From the NCBI GenBank assembly GCA_001296005.1, contig LJHR01000011.1, positions 172,017 through 236,016 on the forward strand: a DNA stretch of 64,000 nucleotides, in the 5' to 3' direction. Source of the stretch: an alpha proteobacterium AAP38 (lineage in GTDB: Bacteria > Pseudomonadota > Alphaproteobacteria > Azospirillales > Azospirillaceae). This document shows positions 9,301 through 16,797 of this stretch, piece by piece. Position 1 is the first letter of the stretch. Each line of letters opens with the position of its first letter. The notes under the pieces were generated by a model. The model worked only from the letters and a program-made list of their open reading frames with translations. It did no database searches and was not told the DNA's origin. Position numbers and translations under genes: made by a program.

Positions 9301-9371
9301 CCTCCACCGTCCTGTCCCGTCTGGTGACACCCGCCATGTACCTGCTGCTGGCACCCAAGGAAGTGGATTGA
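6333..9371 (+). CDS. RND family multidrug efflux pump, inner-membrane permease
   Basis: A 1012-residue AcrB/MexF-like proton antiporter. The N-terminal helix (FTLVLFAMLAAMGVSSLLSI) is followed by a large periplasmic porter region. The transmembrane block contains VLSLGLLVDDSIVVTENIARHL, with the paired aspartates of the proton relay. The C-terminal repeat has GFIALIGIEIKNSILLVDFTTQLRR. Length and duplication are normal for HAE1-type pumps. It forms a two-gene operon with the adaptor. The substrate is unknown; export of toxic organics sensed by the adjacent TetR protein is inferred. Confidence 0.95.
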   Translation: MGNIGAFSVRQWQFTLVLFAMLAAMGVSSLLSIPRAEDPSFPIPTILVVAVLPGADTIDLEKQVTDPLEDAIDSLDDINKITSRTRDGVAVITVEFDWSSDAERKYDQVVREVNAIRPTLPAGLVRLEVKKFNTALTNFMQVALVGDGASALELRKRADDLRDIIDRVPGVWESEIWGEERTEVRVAVDAGRLAELRLPVTAVADALKAEGAAVPLGALHAGERRFTVKTEGDFDTLDDIANTVVRASDGRVVRVRDVADVTWAADEANHIARFNGKRAVFVTANQKPGQNIFELKKNAYAALDEFERSLPSNIKLERGFDQSENVAKRLSALFRDFAIALGLVLITLIPLGLRASLVVMLAIPLSLAIGVTVLQFAGFTLNQLSIAGFVLSLGLLVDDSIVVTENIARHLRMGKSREEAAIEGTRQIAVAVLGCTATLLLAFLPLMFLPEGSGKFIKSLPVSVLATVAASLFVALTMIPFLAARILSRHEDPEGNKALQWVMGAIHAVYRPVLHRALERPGITVLIATILFAGSIALVPRIGFSLFPPADIPQFLIEIDLPDGAPLAETDKAVKFVEEQVRQMPDVRFVMANAGHGNPRIYYNITPREDDPTHGAIFVGLTEWKGRQSTAELDKLRARLAAYPGAQIIVRVFENGPPIEAPIAVRILGPELPVLKELAAKVTSIIEGTPGSRDVVNPLRLDRTDLDLGIDLDKSGVLGVPAGAVDRAVRLSLSGEAVATYRESDGDDYPITLRLPMEGRHELSVLGDIRVPGAAGAVPLSAISDPHFITSPARIDRFNRERAVTITAFTATGHNTDRVARAIGEQLSALGLPPGYRLMTGGEAETRSKSFAGLSGAILVAMFGIMAVLILEFRSFATTAVVAGVIPLGIIGGMVALFVTGYTLSFTAVIGFIALIGIEIKNSILLVDFTTQLRRAGTPLKAAIEEAGEVRFLPVLLTSVTAIGGLMPLALGGSGLYSPLAAVIIGGLVSSTVLSRLVTPAMYLLLAPKEVD

Positions 9372-9377
9372 GGATTG

Positions 9378-9415
9378 GGGGGCGTGCTTTCAGCCTTGGC
9401 CGACAGCACGCCCCC
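9378..9415. terminator. Hairpin between convergent genes
   Basis: GGGGGCGTGCT (9378-9388) pairs perfectly with AGCACGCCCCC (9405-9415). It lies between the RND pump and the convergent multicopper oxidase. There is no strong T-run on either side, so its efficiency is uncertain. Confidence 0.5.
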
Positions 9416-9421
9416 GTCCCC

Positions 9422-11383
9422 TTAATGATGCCCCATCGCCGCCGCCTTGCCGTCAGCGCCGGGCAGCACGATCTGCACATTCTGCATCATGCCCTTATCC
9501 TCGTGATCCAGGATGTGGCAGTGCAGGACGAATTCCCCGATATAGCGATTGTAGCGGGTGCGGACCGTGATGATGGCGTTGGGGTCGGTGATCAGCGTGT
9601 CCTTCCACGTTCCCTGCATGCCCGCATAGATACCGTCCGTCCATTCCGGTCCCGGTGTGCCGTCGGGATTCTTTTTCCGGATCGACACGACCTGGAACGG
9701 GTTCACATGGATGTGGAATGGGTGGTTCACGAACTTCGACATCAATATCCATTGCTGGGCCGTGCCCAGAACCAGGGTCTGGTTCACCACCGCCGGGTCG
9801 TATTCCTTGTCATTGACCGTGAACCGCGTGTGTTGATTGGGCTGGATATCTATGTTGAAGGTGATGGGGATGTCCGGCTGGCCCCATTTGGCAATTTCCG
9901 CATCCGTGATGGTCGGGTGCGGCACGTACTTGGTCAGTTTCAGACCATCATTGATGTCGCCGGTCACGGTGTCGCGCACCGGGCCTTGCAGTCGTGATGC
10001 ACCTTCCAGCAGCTTGGCCTTCACCACGGCACCGGTGTCCGCCACCTTGTCGCCCGTGGCCTCAATAAAGCCGATGATCTTTGGGCTGTCTTCGCCCGCC
10101 ACCTGATCGGTACCGCTGCTATCATCATAGACGCAGTAGCGCCCGGCCTCCGGTAGCACGAACAGGATGTCGCTGCGGTAACCGGGCTGGAGATTGTTCA
10201 CCGTCTTGTTGAACACCTGCGGGCGGGTCAGGCCGTCGGTCGCCACCTCATACTGGGTGACATCGGCACCGGTGCAGGCCTTCGCCACCTCGTCCGACGC
10301 GGCCTTCACGGTTTTCACCAGACCGGTAGCAGGCGCTTTTGGTCCCATCTTGCGGATGCGCAGATTGATCGTCTCTTCCACCCCGGCATGGATCAGGCGC
10401 CAGCGATACATCTGGCCGGTCTTGGCTTCCATCTGGGGGCGGACAACGCCGTTGAACATTGTGAAGCGGCCACTCTGTGACCAAGCCTTGGGGTCGAACT
10501 GCGCGTCGAAATTCTCCACCTTGCCGATCTGGTCATCCTTGCAGATCCACTGACCCTTGGCGTCCTTTTCGATATTTCCCTGCGCGTCAAAGCAGGCATA
10601 GGGCAGCTGCTGGATCAGCATCACCTGGGCCGCAAAGTCGGCATTGGCCGTCACGGGCTGCAAAAGCGTGTCCAGGTCGCCATTCGACAATTCCGTCGGC
10701 ACCCGGCTGCCTTTGATTACCAGGGCGCCAGCCATGCCGCTGCCCACCTGGATGGAGGTGGAGCCGTGCTTGTGCGGGTGGTACCAGAAGGTGCCGGCGG
10801 GGTGATCCTCCGGCACATTGTACTCGTACTGGAAATTCACCCCCGGCTCGATATTCAGCAGGACATTGTCGCTGTTGCCGGTCGGCGAAACCCACAGGCC
10901 ATGGCTGTGCAGGTTGGTGTTGTTGAAACAGTGCGGCGCGTTGGTGGCATAGGGCTTGCCGGTCTTCGGATCGATCTTGCAGTTCGGTTCTGCCGGCAGC
11001 TGGTTCAGCAGGCTGATGCGCACCGTCTGCCCCGGTTCCATCAGGATCATTGGGGCCAGGAACTGATCGCCGTAGGAACGCAGCCGCACCTTGTCATTCT
11101 TGCCCGTCGACGGGTTGTAGATGGTGCCGTCCGTGTACTTGATGGGCAGGACATAGTGGATTTCACGGCCCTGCTGAATGGCGGCGTTCAGGGCGCCCAG
11201 CGACAGTAGGTTATAGCCCTGGGGCTTTTCCTGATCGCGCGGCTTCTGTTCGTCCGACTTCAACACCGACGGTGCCTTCAACAGGCGCGGCGGTTCTGCC
11301 GACACGCTGCCGCAGGCCGTCAGCAACAGGCCTGCGCCAACGAAGGCCGCACCCCCGCGCCACATGTTCCGGTCCTGTCCCAT
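9422..11383 (-). CDS. Multicopper oxidase, lipoprotein
   Basis: A laccase-like copper enzyme of about 653 residues that couples one-electron oxidation of substrate to reduction of O2 to water, anchored by a lipobox (LLLTAC). All four copper-ligand motifs are present: NLHSHG, FWYHPHKHGS, HPFHIHVNPF and HCHILDHEDKGMM, so T1, T2 and T3 sites look complete. I start at ATG 11383: a strong GGAGGGG site lies just upstream and the signal peptide begins there, whereas the longer frame adds 24 residues without signal character. Possible roles are cuprous or phenolic oxidation; the methionine-poor C-terminus argues mildly against a CueO-type cuprous oxidase. Confidence 0.92.
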   Translation of the reverse strand: MGQDRNMWRGGAAFVGAGLLLTACGSVSAEPPRLLKAPSVLKSDEQKPRDQEKPQGYNLLSLGALNAAIQQGREIHYVLPIKYTDGTIYNPSTGKNDKVRLRSYGDQFLAPMILMEPGQTVRISLLNQLPAEPNCKIDPKTGKPYATNAPHCFNNTNLHSHGLWVSPTGNSDNVLLNIEPGVNFQYEYNVPEDHPAGTFWYHPHKHGSTSIQVGSGMAGALVIKGSRVPTELSNGDLDTLLQPVTANADFAAQVMLIQQLPYACFDAQGNIEKDAKGQWICKDDQIGKVENFDAQFDPKAWSQSGRFTMFNGVVRPQMEAKTGQMYRWRLIHAGVEETINLRIRKMGPKAPATGLVKTVKAASDEVAKACTGADVTQYEVATDGLTRPQVFNKTVNNLQPGYRSDILFVLPEAGRYCVYDDSSGTDQVAGEDSPKIIGFIEATGDKVADTGAVVKAKLLEGASRLQGPVRDTVTGDINDGLKLTKYVPHPTITDAEIAKWGQPDIPITFNIDIQPNQHTRFTVNDKEYDPAVVNQTLVLGTAQQWILMSKFVNHPFHIHVNPFQVVSIRKKNPDGTPGPEWTDGIYAGMQGTWKDTLITDPNAIITVRTRYNRYIGEFVLHCHILDHEDKGMMQNVQIVLPGADGKAAAMGHH

Positions 11384-11486
11384 CTGCCCCCTCCTCTCGC
11401 TTGGGTAAGGGCAGTAATATGACTTAGCGATGCGGCACAGGGCAATCTCAATCAAAGCAAGAATGAGACGAGTGTTTATGCGCTCA

Positions 11487-12179
11487 TTAAGGTGCCTTTA
11501 TCGTTGCCTCCTCCGGCCCGACCAGCCCGCCGGACACCACCATCTTCAACCCATCCTCCACACTCATGGCGAGTAGCTTTACCTGATCGCGCGGCACGAA
11601 CATCAAATAGCCGGAGGTGGGGTTGGGGGTGGTGGGCACGAAGACATTGACCCAGTCACCGCCGCCCAGAACCTGTTGTATATCACCCTTGGTACCGCCC
11701 GTAACAAACGCGATGGCCCAGGCGCCGGGACGGGGAAATTCCACCAGCACCACTTCGCGGAACGCGTCCGATTTCTGGGCCAGCACGGTTTCAAAAACCT
11801 GCTTCACCGCTGAATAGATGCCGCGCAGCACCGGCATCCGGCCCACCAGCGCCTCGCCGAGTCGCACCAGCAGATTGCCGACGACCCCCGCCGAGACCAT
11901 GCCAACCAGGATCAGGAAGATCAGCAGCAGCAGCAGGCCCAGCCCCGGCAGAGTAAAGGGCAGCAACTGGTCGGGGTGATAGGGGGCGGGCAGCAGGCTA
12001 TCGACCATGTTATCGACCCCATCTACCAACAGCCAGGCCAGATACAGCGTGATGGAAATGGGGGCGGTGACCAGAATACCCGTGAACAGATAGGCCTTCA
12101 GCCGGGCCGCCAGCGTCAGGTGCAAGCCCGCGAACCGTGCCCGGCCCCGCCGCTCTTCCCCGCCATCGGTTCCGTTCAT
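11487..12179 (-). CDS. DUF502 family membrane protein
   Basis: About 230 residues with two N-terminal membrane segments (ILVTAPISITLYLAWLLVDGV and GLLLLLIFLILVGMVSAGVVG) and a soluble C-terminal domain carrying the family patterns GIYSAVKQVFETVL and FVPTTPNPTSGYL. Proteins of this family (PF04367) are widespread in proteobacteria and plants and have no firm biochemical role. The start at 12179 is chosen for GGAG six bases upstream; an in-frame ATG lies 12 bp further up. It is divergent from the Crp-type regulator. Confidence 0.85.
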   Translation of the reverse strand: MNGTDGGEERRGRARFAGLHLTLAARLKAYLFTGILVTAPISITLYLAWLLVDGVDNMVDSLLPAPYHPDQLLPFTLPGLGLLLLLIFLILVGMVSAGVVGNLLVRLGEALVGRMPVLRGIYSAVKQVFETVLAQKSDAFREVVLVEFPRPGAWAIAFVTGGTKGDIQQVLGGGDWVNVFVPTTPNPTSGYLMFVPRDQVKLLAMSVEDGLKMVVSGGLVGPEEATIKAP

Positions 12180-12261
12180 GCTGGTCTCCATCCGCCGTTG
12201 CTGCAAAAACAAGGATGTAACCGTAGCGGTTTGCAGGCGAACGGCCTAGATATACATTCCA

Positions 12262-12990
12262 ATGACCGTATCCCAAGCCCGGATAGACGACGTGAGCGAC
12301 GCCCATAACGCCAATCTCGATCGGATCGAACTGCTGCAAAGCCTGACGGCGGAGGCGCGTGCCGCCATCGCACGCCAATGCAGCTGGCGACACTTCCATC
12401 CCCATGAACAGATCGTGGACCGGTCGTCCGACAGCCGTGATGTCTGTCTGATCGTGGAAGGGCGGGTTCGCGTCGTGAACTACTCCCTGTCGGGGCGCGA
12501 GATCACCTTCGATGATATCGATGCCGGTGGTTATCTGGGCGAATTGTCGGCCATCGATGGCGGCCCCCGGTCGGCCAGCATCGTGGCGCTGACCGAAACG
12601 CAGGTCGCCTTCATGTCGCCGCGCCTGTTCCTGGAGACGGCGACCAACCATCCGGGCGTGGCCGCCAAGGTCATGCACCGCCTGACCCAGATCGTGCGCG
12701 CCTCCACGGGCCGCATCATGGATCTGTCCACCCTGGGCGCCAATAATCGCGTGCACGCTGAATTGTTGCGCCTGGCCAAGGCTGGCCTGCGCCCGGACGG
12801 CAAGGCGGAGATCACGCCCGTGCCCATACATTCCGACATCGCCTCGCGCGTTTCGACCACGCGTGAAACGGTGGCGCGCGTGATGAGCGACCTGTCACGC
12901 GACAATATCGTCATCCGCCAGGGCAACAGTCTGGTCGTTCCGGACTTTGAGCGGCTGGAGGAAATGGTGGAAGAGGTGCGCGGCGATTGA
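12262..12990 (+). CDS. Crp/Fnr family transcriptional regulator
   Basis: A 242-residue regulator with an N-terminal cyclic-nucleotide-binding domain (about 25-145) and a C-terminal winged helix (about 160-230, SDIASRVSTTRETVARVMSDL as recognition region). The phosphate-binding cassette GELSAIDGGPRSASIV keeps the glutamate and the Arg-Ser pair that contact cAMP in Crp, so nucleotide binding is likely. There is no N-terminal cysteine cluster of the Fnr type. It stands alone, divergent from the DUF502 gene, with an sRNA candidate 110 bp downstream. Target genes are unknown. Confidence 0.9.
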   Translation: MTVSQARIDDVSDAHNANLDRIELLQSLTAEARAAIARQCSWRHFHPHEQIVDRSSDSRDVCLIVEGRVRVVNYSLSGREITFDDIDAGGYLGELSAIDGGPRSASIVALTETQVAFMSPRLFLETATNHPGVAAKVMHRLTQIVRASTGRIMDLSTLGANNRVHAELLRLAKAGLRPDGKAEITPVPIHSDIASRVSTTRETVARVMSDLSRDNIVIRQGNSLVVPDFERLEEMVEEVRGD

Positions 12991-13089
12991 TGGGCAGCAT
13001 CCCGCCTCACGCAAGGGGTCGGAATATGAAATTTGCTGAGTGTAGCCTTTCGGACACGTTTTTTGCTTTTCAAACGGCTCATGAAGGGC

Positions 13090-13095
13090 TATAAG
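13090..13095 (+). promoter_or_regulatory. -10-like element of sRNA candidate
   Basis: TATAAG at 13090-13095, with only a weak -35 candidate (TTTTCA, 17 bp upstream). It would start transcription near 13101-13103, just before the first stem of the sRNA candidate. Confidence 0.35.
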
Positions 13096-13100
13096 AAAGT

Positions 13101-13200
13101 GACTTGACCGTTGCATAAGGGCAACGGTCAGGGACTTTACCTCCTTATGAGGCTCCCTTCATCTCTGGCCGGCTGCGTCTCGCAGCCGGCTTTCTTTTTT
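13101..13200 (+). ncRNA. Candidate ~100-nt small RNA with anti-Shine-Dalgarno motif
   Basis: Downstream of the Crp-type gene. A perfect 10-bp stem TGACCGTTGC / GCAACGGTCA (13105-13114, 13121-13130) is followed by a weak element containing ACCTCCTT (13139-13146). The RNA ends in a perfect 10-bp terminator stem GCCGGCTGCG / CGCAGCCGGC (13168-13190) and TTTCTTTTTT. Two stem-loops framing a CCUCCU stretch is the layout of alphaproteobacterial trans-acting sRNAs such as the cuckoo and alpha-r groups. Alternatively it is merely the structured 3' end of the Crp-type transcript. Confidence 0.5.
13168..13200 (+). terminator. Strong intrinsic terminator
   Basis: Perfect 10-bp GC stem with a 3-nt loop (13168-13190) followed by TTTCTTTTTT (13191-13200). 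It ends the sRNA candidate and any read-through from the Crp-type gene. Confidence 0.85.
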
Positions 13201-13256
13201 GGCTGAGGTGCTAATCATGCGCCTGTGACTGGCGCTGTGCAATGGGGATGGGGATA

Positions 13257-14450
13257 TCAGAACCCCACATCCGTTCCCAGCAGCACCGACAGTTTCGGCG
13301 TCACGCCCCATTCGGCCACCAAGGTTCGGTATTCCTCGATCACCTTTGCGTCTGCTTTCGCGCCCGTATGGACGGCGCGCAACAGGGTGTTGCGGGGTGT
13401 GTGTTCGGAGGGGACGAACTCGATAATCTCCGTCCTATAGCCCGCCTGCCGCATCAGGCTGGCGCGGAGCGCGTCGGTCATCACATCGGCGAAGCGTTCG
13501 CGCAGGATGCCGTGGCGGGTCAGCAGACCATAGGCGGCAGGCGGCTCGCCGGCGCGCAACTGCTTTTGCAGGTCATGGTGGCAGCAGGGTGCTGCCAGCA
13601 CATACTTGGCGCCCCATGCAACGGCACGGGCCAGGGCATCGTCAGTGGCCGTGTCGCAGGCATGCAGGGCCAGCACAATATCGGCCCCGTCCACCGGCGC
13701 TTCGGCAATCGTTCCTTCCATGAAGCGCAACCCGTCCCAGCCCAGGCTCTGCGCCAGTTCGGTATTGCGCTCGCGCGCCTGACGCTTGGTATCAACGCCC
13801 GTGAATTCCACGGCCAAACCCCGCACATGCGACAAGAAGCGATAGGCGGCAAAGGTCAGATAGGCGTTGCCGCAACCCAGATCGACCACGCGCAGGGGGC
13901 GGTCTTCGGGCAGGTCCGCCCCTTTCAGCACGGCATCCAGGGCGCGGATGAATTCCTCTACCTGCCGGTACTTGTCCTGCCGTGTCGGCTTGATCCGGCC
14001 CTCGGCATCGGCAATGCCCACCGCGCGCCAGAAGGGATCGGCGGGGTCCAGAAGGCGCGGCTTGGCCCGGTCATGGTCCAGCGCGCGCTCTTTGGGTGCT
14101 GCCGCTGCCGTACGGCTGATCATCGCCTCCCCCTTCTTGGTGATGCGCAGCTGCACCGTGGTGTCCAGCGTCTCTACATGCCAATTGCCAAGACCCAGGG
14201 CCAGCAGCGCGTCCACGGCCTGTTCGGCGGCAGGGCCAAAGGCGGCGTTGCTGGTATGGGCCTGCCGGTCATCATAGGCGATGGTCTGCAAATGCGCGCC
14301 GGCCTTCAACGCCACGGGCCGCAGCTCCACCCGCCGCCAGGGCGGGGTCATGTTGCGCATACGCCCGCTGGCCACGCCGCGCACCAGCCGGTCCCCGTTC
14401 AGCAGCAGGGCGCGGATTTCGGCAAGGGCGGGGGCAAGGGGGCTGGCCAT
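13257..14450 (-). CDS. Class I SAM-dependent methyltransferase
   Basis: A cytoplasmic protein of about 397 residues. The SAM-binding motif is LRVVDLGCGNAYLTFAAYRFL in the middle of the chain (about residues 195-215), preceded by an unrelated N-terminal half of about 180 residues. A second conserved block is DIVLALHACDTATDDAL, followed by AAPCCHHDLQ. These blocks fit the Methyltransf_32 group (PF13679), whose bacterial members are mostly uncharacterised, with RNA or protein substrates suspected. The start is set at ATG 14450; the upstream in-frame alternative is a TTG. It is transcribed alone. Confidence 0.82.
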   Translation of the reverse strand: MASPLAPALAEIRALLLNGDRLVRGVASGRMRNMTPPWRRVELRPVALKAGAHLQTIAYDDRQAHTSNAAFGPAAEQAVDALLALGLGNWHVETLDTTVQLRITKKGEAMISRTAAAAPKERALDHDRAKPRLLDPADPFWRAVGIADAEGRIKPTRQDKYRQVEEFIRALDAVLKGADLPEDRPLRVVDLGCGNAYLTFAAYRFLSHVRGLAVEFTGVDTKRQARERNTELAQSLGWDGLRFMEGTIAEAPVDGADIVLALHACDTATDDALARAVAWGAKYVLAAPCCHHDLQKQLRAGEPPAAYGLLTRHGILRERFADVMTDALRASLMRQAGYRTEIIEFVPSEHTPRNTLLRAVHTGAKADAKVIEEYRTLVAEWGVTPKLSVLLGTDVGF

Positions 14451-14534
14451 GGCAAACGCAATCAATCATCGGGGGCGGGAAAGGGGCCGCATCCTATGCG
14501 CCTGTCCGCGCCTGCGACCAGTGCTATTCACACG

Positions 14535-15164
14535 CTATGGCCGCCAGTTGGGATCATAGGCGGGGCGGTCCATCTGCATCGTGTCGCCATTGCGCACATA
14601 CCAGCCGCGGCCATGGGTGCGCCCGATCAGCTTCATGGCGGGCGTGTCCAGATGCTGGCTGTCGGCATCCAGAACGAACCGGTCGGCCACATGCGCCACC
14701 AGCACCTCACCCAGGATCAGGGTCTGGCGCGGGCCGGTTTCGATGATGCTGTGGCGGCGGCATTCAAAACTGGCGGGTGCGCTGGCGATCAATGGGGTGG
14801 CGATCACGCTGGCGGGAACGGTCTCAATTCCGGCATGGGCCAGTTCATCCACCTCCGGCGGGGCGTCGGCGGAACAGCGGTTCATGCGCTCCGCATCATC
14901 CTCGGACACCAGATTCACCGTGAATTCGGCGGTGGCCAGGATATTGGCCGCCGTATCCTTCAATCGTCCGTCGGGCCGGTGCATCAGACCCAGCGCCAGC
15001 AGGGGCGGATCATCGCCCACCATGTTGAAAAAGCTGAACGGGGCGGCATTGCGCACGCCATCGGCGGACACGGACGTCACCCAGGCGATGGGGCGCGGGG
15101 TGATGGTAGCGGTCATGATCTTGTACCGCGCCGATGGCGGCAGGGTGCGCAGGTCAAAGCGCAT
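14535..15164 (-). CDS. Flavin reductase family protein (FMN-binding split barrel)
   Basis: About 209 residues. The flavin-reductase signature is near the N-terminus: ITPRPIAWVTSVSADGVRNAAPFSFFN binds FMN in the split-barrel fold. The C-terminal LGEVLVAHVADRFV also fits. Relatives either supply reduced flavin to monooxygenases or act as small-molecule oxidoreductases; no monooxygenase partner is adjacent. The start at ATG 15164 has AAGGA about 10 nt upstream, while the longer frame opens with TTG. Confidence 0.85.
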   Translation of the reverse strand: MRFDLRTLPPSARYKIMTATITPRPIAWVTSVSADGVRNAAPFSFFNMVGDDPPLLALGLMHRPDGRLKDTAANILATAEFTVNLVSEDDAERMNRCSADAPPEVDELAHAGIETVPASVIATPLIASAPASFECRRHSIIETGPRQTLILGEVLVAHVADRFVLDADSQHLDTPAMKLIGRTHGRGWYVRNGDTMQMDRPAYDPNWRP

Positions 15165-15277
15165 GGGGCAGGGTCCTTGAAAGGCCAATCTTACCCGTCA
15201 GTTAGGACCGGCCCCCGCAGCACGGCAAGGGGGCGGGCACGCAACCCAGGGGCCATGTTTTTCGGAAGGCACCCAAA

Positions 15278-15302
15278 ATACCTGACATAGCCTGTCAGGT
15301 AT
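15278..15302. promoter_or_regulatory. 10-bp perfect inverted-repeat operator
   Basis: ATACCTGACA (15278-15287), 5-bp spacer, TGTCAGGTAT (15293-15302). It lies 43 bp upstream of the DUF1579-like gene, where it would overlap the promoter. The site is typical of TetR- or MarR-type dimeric repressors. No regulator gene is adjacent, so the cognate protein must act from elsewhere. Confidence 0.6.
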
Positions 15303-15344
15303 CGGCCTGTACAATGGGGAGCAATTCAACAAAGGAACCCGATC

Positions 15345-15836
15345 ATGACCGATACAGTCATCGCCACAGGAACCGGACAGGGCGACTTCGCCTTTCTGAA
15401 TGGCAAATGGAATGTGTGGCACCGCAAGCTGAACGGACGGCTGGTCAGGTCTCACGACTGGCAGGAATTCACCGGCACCTGTGAGGCGCGGGAGGTGATG
15501 GCAGGCCTGGGCAATTGCGACGACAATATCCTGCATGATCCCAGCGGCACCTACCGCGCCGCCACCTTCCGCCGGATCAGCCCCCGGACGGGGCTGTGGA
15601 ACATCTGGTGGTTCGATGAGCGCCATGATGAGGTTGGCGTGCCCATGGAAGGCCGCTTTCAGGACGGGGTGGGTACCTTCCTGGCCGATGATACGCTGGC
15701 CGGCAGGCCCATCAAGGTGCGCTTCATCTGGTCCCACATCACCCCCACCAGCGCCCGCTGGGAACAAGCCTTCTCCCCCGATGGGGGAGAGACCTGGGAG
15801 GTGAATTGGTACATGCGGTTTGAGCGGGTGGTTTGA
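15345..15836 (+). CDS. DUF1579-like domain protein, function unknown
   Basis: A 163-residue soluble protein with no signal peptide. The pattern FAFLNGKWNVWHRKLNGRL, SGTYRAATFRRISPRTGLWNIWWFDER and the closing WEVNWYMRFERV resemble DUF1579 and related lipocalin/SnoaL-like small-molecule binders with many tryptophans lining a barrel. No catalytic residues can be named. AAGGA lies upstream of the ATG. The palindromic operator suggests it responds to a ligand-sensing repressor, perhaps in xenobiotic or stress response. It is convergent with the ABC ATPase, with no gap. Confidence 0.7.
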   Translation: MTDTVIATGTGQGDFAFLNGKWNVWHRKLNGRLVRSHDWQEFTGTCEAREVMAGLGNCDDNILHDPSGTYRAATFRRISPRTGLWNIWWFDERHDEVGVPMEGRFQDGVGTFLADDTLAGRPIKVRFIWSHITPTSARWEQAFSPDGGETWEVNWYMRFERVV

Positions 15837-16634
15837 TCAGGCGGCTTCCGGCTTGGCGTGCCGTTCGTAAAGGAAGCGCAGGACCGATGCCCGGTAGCCG
15901 ACATAGCGGGCATCGTCCGACAGGTCCAGGCGGCGGCGGGGGCGGGGCAGGTCAACCTCCAGCACCTCCCCGATTGTGGCGGACGGGCCGTTGGTCATCA
16001 TCACAATGCGGTCGGACAGCAGCACCGCCTCATCCACATCATGGGTGATCATGATGATGGTGCTGTTCAGGCGCGTCTGGATTTCCATGACCGTGTCCTG
16101 CAGGTGCGCGCGGGTCAGGGCGTCCAGTGCCCCGAACGGTTCATCCATCAGCAGGACCTTGGGTTCCATGGCCAGCGCGCGTGCAATGCCCACCCGCTGC
16201 TTCATGCCGCCCGACAGTTCATCCGGGCGCTTGTCCACGGCATGGTCCATATGGACCAGACGCAAGTTGTGCAGGGTCCAGTCATGGCGTTCCGCCGTCG
16301 ACTTGGCAGACCCGAACACCTTGTCCACGGCCAGCCGCACATTCTGATACGCCGTTAGCCAGGGCAGCAGGGAATGGTTCTGGAACACCACGGCCCGGTC
16401 GGGGCCGGGGCTGTTCACCTCTTGCCCATCCAGGATGACGCCGCCCTTGCTGGCCCGTGTCAGGCCCGCAACGATGTTCAGCAAGGTAGATTTGCCACAG
16501 CCGGAATGGCCGATGATGGAGACATACTGGCCGCGCGCAATGGACAGGTTAACATCGGTAACGGCATGGAAGCTGCGGCCAGCGACCGTGAAATCCATGC
16601 CGACATTTTCAAGTGACAGGTAGGAATGGGTCAT
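15837..16634 (-). CDS. nrtD: Nitrate/nitrite-type ABC transporter ATP-binding protein
   Basis: An ATPase of about 265 residues that powers anion uptake at the inner membrane. Walker A is GHSGCGKST (residues 42-50), the signature is LSGGMKQRVGIARAL and Walker B is VLLMDEPFGALDA, followed by the H-loop in MITHDVDEAV. These are closest to NrtD/TauB/SsuB ATPases. The frame extends 32 residues further upstream, but that extension is encoded by a palindromic repeat (giving WVPAFAGMT), so the start at 16634 is preferred. It is the third gene of the nitrate module, separated from the permease by the repeat pair. Confidence 0.88.
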   Translation of the reverse strand: MTHSYLSLENVGMDFTVAGRSFHAVTDVNLSIARGQYVSIIGHSGCGKSTLLNIVAGLTRASKGGVILDGQEVNSPGPDRAVVFQNHSLLPWLTAYQNVRLAVDKVFGSAKSTAERHDWTLHNLRLVHMDHAVDKRPDELSGGMKQRVGIARALAMEPKVLLMDEPFGALDALTRAHLQDTVMEIQTRLNSTIIMITHDVDEAVLLSDRIVMMTNGPSATIGEVLEVDLPRPRRRLDLSDDARYVGYRASVLRFLYERHAKPEAA

Positions 16635-16673
16635 GGGAGATGGTCCTTGTTTCCGACCGCTGACCCCTTTTTT

Positions 16674-16791
16674 CGTCATCCCGGCGAAAGCCGGGACCCA
16701 GGGGCAACAGGACAAACGTTGACGCTGCACGTGTAGAAGAGCGGATCGGCTGGCGCATGGCCCCTGGGTCCCGGCTTTCGCCGGGATGACG
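16674..16791. repeat. Palindromic intergenic repeat pair, family A, copy 1
   Basis: Unit of about 32 bp (CATCCCGGCGAAAGCCGGGA followed by CCCAGGGGC) at 16674-16705 and its inverted copy at 16760-16791. Each unit is itself a hairpin (CCCGGCgaaaGCCGGG). It lies between the nrtB and nrtD genes of one operon. The same arrangement recurs at 35613-35732 and 38468-38587. Confidence 0.9.
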
Positions 16792-16797
16792 AGGGTG

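Noticed and set aside
13242..15290. 682-codon plus-strand frame over the methyltransferase and flavin reductase genes
   Set aside because: It crosses two well-supported minus-strand genes and shows shadow composition.
16634..16730. 32-residue N-terminal extension of the ABC ATPase
   Set aside because: The extension is encoded by a family A repeat (giving WVPAFAGMT) and is not part of any ATPase; the inner start fits the family.
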